Assembly: GCA_950295325.1 (NCBI GenBank)
Contig: OX485807.1
Span: 2,048,501 to 2,112,500 of the forward strand
Length of the DNA: 64,000 bases
Source of the DNA: Polytrichum commune
Taxonomy: Eukaryota > Streptophyta > Polytrichopsida > Polytrichales > Polytrichaceae
Direction: 5' to 3'
Below the pieces are notes generated by a model. The model saw nothing but the letters and a program-made list of their open reading frames with translations. It was not told where the DNA came from and did not search any database. Positions 60,881 through 64,000 of this stretch are shown here, piece by piece; within the stretch, counting starts at the first letter, position 1; the number at the start of each line of letters is the position of its first letter. A program made the translations under genes and the position numbers.

Positions 60881-63019
60881 ATGAAATCAACGGGGAGTGC
60901 GTTGCGATCCGCGGGAAGGTTGGTGGGGTTGCACCGGAAGAGCTGTGCAGCAGTGGCGCAGCCTGCACCCGTGGTTGGAATTGCTGGATTTAGTTCCGGG
61001 GTAGTGGAGGATTCGGGGACTTTTGTTCCTGTGATGGATTCTAAATTGATGAGGGTTGGGGGATTGCGGGAGGAGGCGGACCCCAAGTGCGCCTTCCCGT
61101 CTCTGCCCTCGGTTCATTTGCAGCGACGTGGGTTTTTGAGCTGCGGGGATGGGGATGAGGATTGTGGACTGTCCAAGCACTTCGAGGAGGATCGGGTACT
61201 CGGGTATGTGTCGGACTGAGTGAACTTGAATGTTTCGAATTCTGATGCTTCATGAACTAGGCCTAATATCTCAACATGTGGGCTAGGTAGTCGCCAATTC
61301 GTCGATTGGTGGAGAACCAATCATTCCTCGACCTAAAATGTCTGGAAGCACGAGAATAGGTTTTCCAGTATCTTTTGATGTGAAGTCTGGTGCTTTTTGG
61401 GATGATAACATAATCACCCATGTTCTTATTTTATTTTATATTGTTCATGAAGCATAAATTTCCCTACTGAGATGACCGTGGAATCTTGACATCATGTGCA
61501 TTCCATGGTGGAGATGAACATGGAATTTCCCTAGTGCTGAGAAGGTAACTGCCCTAGTATCATACGAGAGCATGAGAGATTGGATCGCAAATTCCAGTTG
61601 ATTTCCTCCTTCCTTTAGTAGGATTACACGATATCACCATACACATGTGGGATATCTCTATCTAGTGCCAGAGATGCATCGTTGTTAGGTTACAGTTTAG
61701 TTAGTAGTGGTGGGTCCATCTAACTTCAATTCTCCGGCAGATTCATACAGCTGAAATCATGTGTCGTTTATCTTGATATGTACAGAACATTGCTTGTATG
61801 CTTATCTAAGCACAACGATTATGATGGTCAAATGTGTAGCGCTCGATTGAAGATGAAGTGCTGCTTCTTGCCACAATAGTGTGTAGTTGGGTTATTTGGA
61901 ATTACCTTACAGGGGAGAAGATGTTTGTTTCATGTTTTGATTGCGTTGTCTGAGCAGGTATACACCAAAACAAGTATTTGACGTGGTGGCAGCTGTCGAC
62001 CTATATGAGGACTTCGTACCCTATTGCCAACGTTCACAAGTGCTATGGACTAAAGGAGATGAACTCGATGCTGAACTGGAAATCGGATTTAAATTCTTTG
62101 TTGAGAGATATATCTCACATGTCCAACTGAAGGCCCCTCACCAAATTAAGGTTTATTTTCTTCCGTTTCCTGGTCACTTGATTGTGATTGAGTAGCACAA
62201 TGTAGAAGAATCGGTTCAGGAGTCGGCTTCACCATGATGGCATCTGTGACTCTTTTCTTGAAAATTATAAGAAATCTCTCTCCTTCAACTTCCGAACAAG
62301 AGATGAACTTAATGGGCTAGTTACTATAATATCTAACAGTCATGGGCTTATAAAAGTAAGTATCTCTATGCAGCTGTCAGAACCTTTCTGAGATCTTTAT
62401 ACACGTTAAAAAAAATATTAAGGTTATGACCTATTAAGGTTGTGACCTATCATGTTACTATAATGCAATGCTGAACTGATGCTGAGGATACCAAAGTGAA
62501 GGTATCTTGTAGTTATATTCCCCAGTATGACATCAACATTTGTATACCCCTGGCTGAACAAACTATGTGCACAGTTTATAGCAGGGAACTTTGTGAGTCC
62601 TGGATAATTGTAAATTTGACTTGGACTAAGTTGCTGTTAGCTGTTTTGCATTGCAGACCACAGTTTCGCAAAGCAGCCTCTTTGATTTTCTGAATAATGA
62701 CTGGAACTTTAAGCAGGGCCCCACTCCAGATTCCTGCCATCTTCATTTTGTGGTTGATTTCCAATTTAAATCTCCACTTTACCGTCGGGTACGTATTGTC
62801 CTCTTCTCCTTCGTTACGTCTAATCTGAAATTGCTATCCATTGGTTTTTGTTGACACGTTATATTGCCCTTGAGTTTCATTTTGTAGTAAGACTGCAGAC
62901 ATATGGATGTGCAGGTGGCAAACGTTTTCTTTAATGAAGTGCAGGCCCGACTAGTTGGTGCTTTTGAAGACAGATGTAGAGCTGTCTATGGTCCTAGCTT
63001 GATAACTGCTGGAAGGTAG
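60881..63019 (+). CDS. COQ10: COQ10, mitochondrial coenzyme Q-binding START-domain protein
   Basis: Exons 60881-61203, 61958-62150, 62657-62788 and 62915-63019, with GT/AG introns, give 250 aa. COQ10 proteins are lipid-binding chaperones of ubiquinone at the inner mitochondrial membrane, needed for normal CoQ function in respiration. The first ~50 residues (MKSTGSALRSAGRL..., Arg/Ser/Ala-rich, few acids) look like a mitochondrial presequence; ~55 poorly conserved residues follow. The START-like domain runs from about 104. Its key stretches are VLGYTPKQVFDVVAAVDLYEDFVPYC across the first splice, then VERYISHV, SLFDFLNNDWNF, CHLHFVVDFQFKSPLY and VFFNEVQARLVGAFEDRCRAVYG at the end. All conserved parts are present and in phase, so the gene looks intact. 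The chosen ATG is the first that gives a presequence; an in-frame GAT-less upstream frame from 60785 would mask it. Confidence 0.93.
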
Positions 63020-64000
63020 ATCACCTTACTGCTGTGATAATATTGGTTGATTTCATTCACTAGTGAAATAAGTATTCACTTCCCTCACTGAAGATTGTGA
63101 GATTCAACAATTTCATCAGCTCAGAATCGAATCTGAGCATTCAGCATTTATTGTACTCAATGGTAGTAGGATCCTGATGTAGAATTTTGTAGGGGGCACT
63201 CCATCCAGGACATGTCACCACGCAGACTTTTTACTAGAATCCATTAATCTCCTGTGAAGGGTCAAATTTTAATCTGATTCAGCACGGTTTTAAGAGTAGA
63301 CAGTATTTGCAAAACCTATTCTCCTGAGCTGGCAACAAAGATGTCCTCAGCTTGTTCTAAGAAATTTCGAAGTTGTAACTTCCCTGATTTACATTGATCT
63401 TTTGTAAAATTGATGGTTACAATCAATCAATCAAATATTTCCTTGAGTTTTCTGCTGTGTACGATATTGGAACTGGTTGTCAGGAATTCTCATTTGAATC
63501 ACTATGCTCAATTTCGCCTCTTTAGTATGAGGTAGGCCTGTACAAGGTTTTTACATGAAGATTCAAGAATGACCAATGTCATCTAGGCTAGTGGAGAGGT
63601 TTGATAATTGAGAGGTGCTGTCCTGATAGAGATGCTCACATTTGACGATATGAATATATGCATGTATTGCAAATGGAAAGTCAAAGCCAGGAGCATGCCT
63701 TCTTTGAAGTGATCAGAAATGGAAGTGTTACTAGAACTAACCTACATACGAGTTGTGCTATGTGAAATTCTCCTATGGGAGCAAGCACCTGTATTTATGC
63801 TGCACCTAGACCCAAGAGCGTTCAACAGGTTGCACCTATTCTACTTACCCAAATTTGCTACAAATTTGACAACTTTGCATGAAGGTCCACATCCGATACA
63901 CTTGTCTGTAAAAAGGTTTGGCCATCACGTATGCTGACACTTGTCCAAAAAGGTCACATTGCTCTTGGAGGACGTTCTACATAACCACACCTCGAAAATA
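63020..64000. other. COQ10 3' region to window end
   Basis: Probable 3' UTR followed by intergenic DNA. No gene recognised. Confidence 0.4.

Overview
The window looks like nuclear DNA of a land plant. Three genes can be read confidently end to end: a PLATZ zinc-binding regulator, a subgroup-22-type R2R3-MYB and a mitochondrial COQ10. A fourth, a plant-type USP-like protein, can be assembled from four exons. All are islands in AT-rich DNA full of small terminal-inverted-repeat elements. A broken bHLH gene, a receptor-type kinase remnant and a pogo-like element with a decayed transposase fit the same picture. A possible CFAP97/Hemingway-like fragment would point to a plant with flagellated sperm (bryophyte, lycophyte or fern), but that call is weak. 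I cannot name the species.

Layout. 0-6.8 kb is repeats only: a head-to-tail dimer of a Harbinger-like MITE and a 1.5 kb pogo-like element carrying its own 165-180 bp tandem repeats. 6.9-8.6 kb holds the PLATZ gene, with a cluster of ACGT-core boxes about 0.8 kb upstream. 10.3-11.6 kb has a tiny retroposed insertion with a 17-bp target duplication and a 371-bp MITE. 13.4-15.4 kb holds the USP-like gene (4 exons, 524 aa). 20.1-29.1 kb is a gene graveyard: an unrecognised long exon, fragments of a kinase on the minus strand, a CFAP97-like piece, a bHLH pseudogene with two frameshifts, and a damaged partial copy of the unrecognised exon.

29-48 kb is almost gene-free and holds at least five TIR elements, including a pogo-like one whose decayed transposase keeps a PIP-box-like tail. 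48.4-52 kb contains a MITE, a long low-complexity leader and the MYB gene. 52-57.7 kb shows no recognisable gene. A lone ubiquitin-like-domain ORF lies on the minus strand at 57.7-58.3 kb. 59.6-63.0 kb has a MITE, then COQ10 (4 exons, 250 aa), whose promoter/leader consists of three imperfect tandem copies of a ~165-bp unit.

The intact genes do not form a pathway. Exon joints were placed by hand from GT/AG sites and family conservation, without transcript data or database searches.
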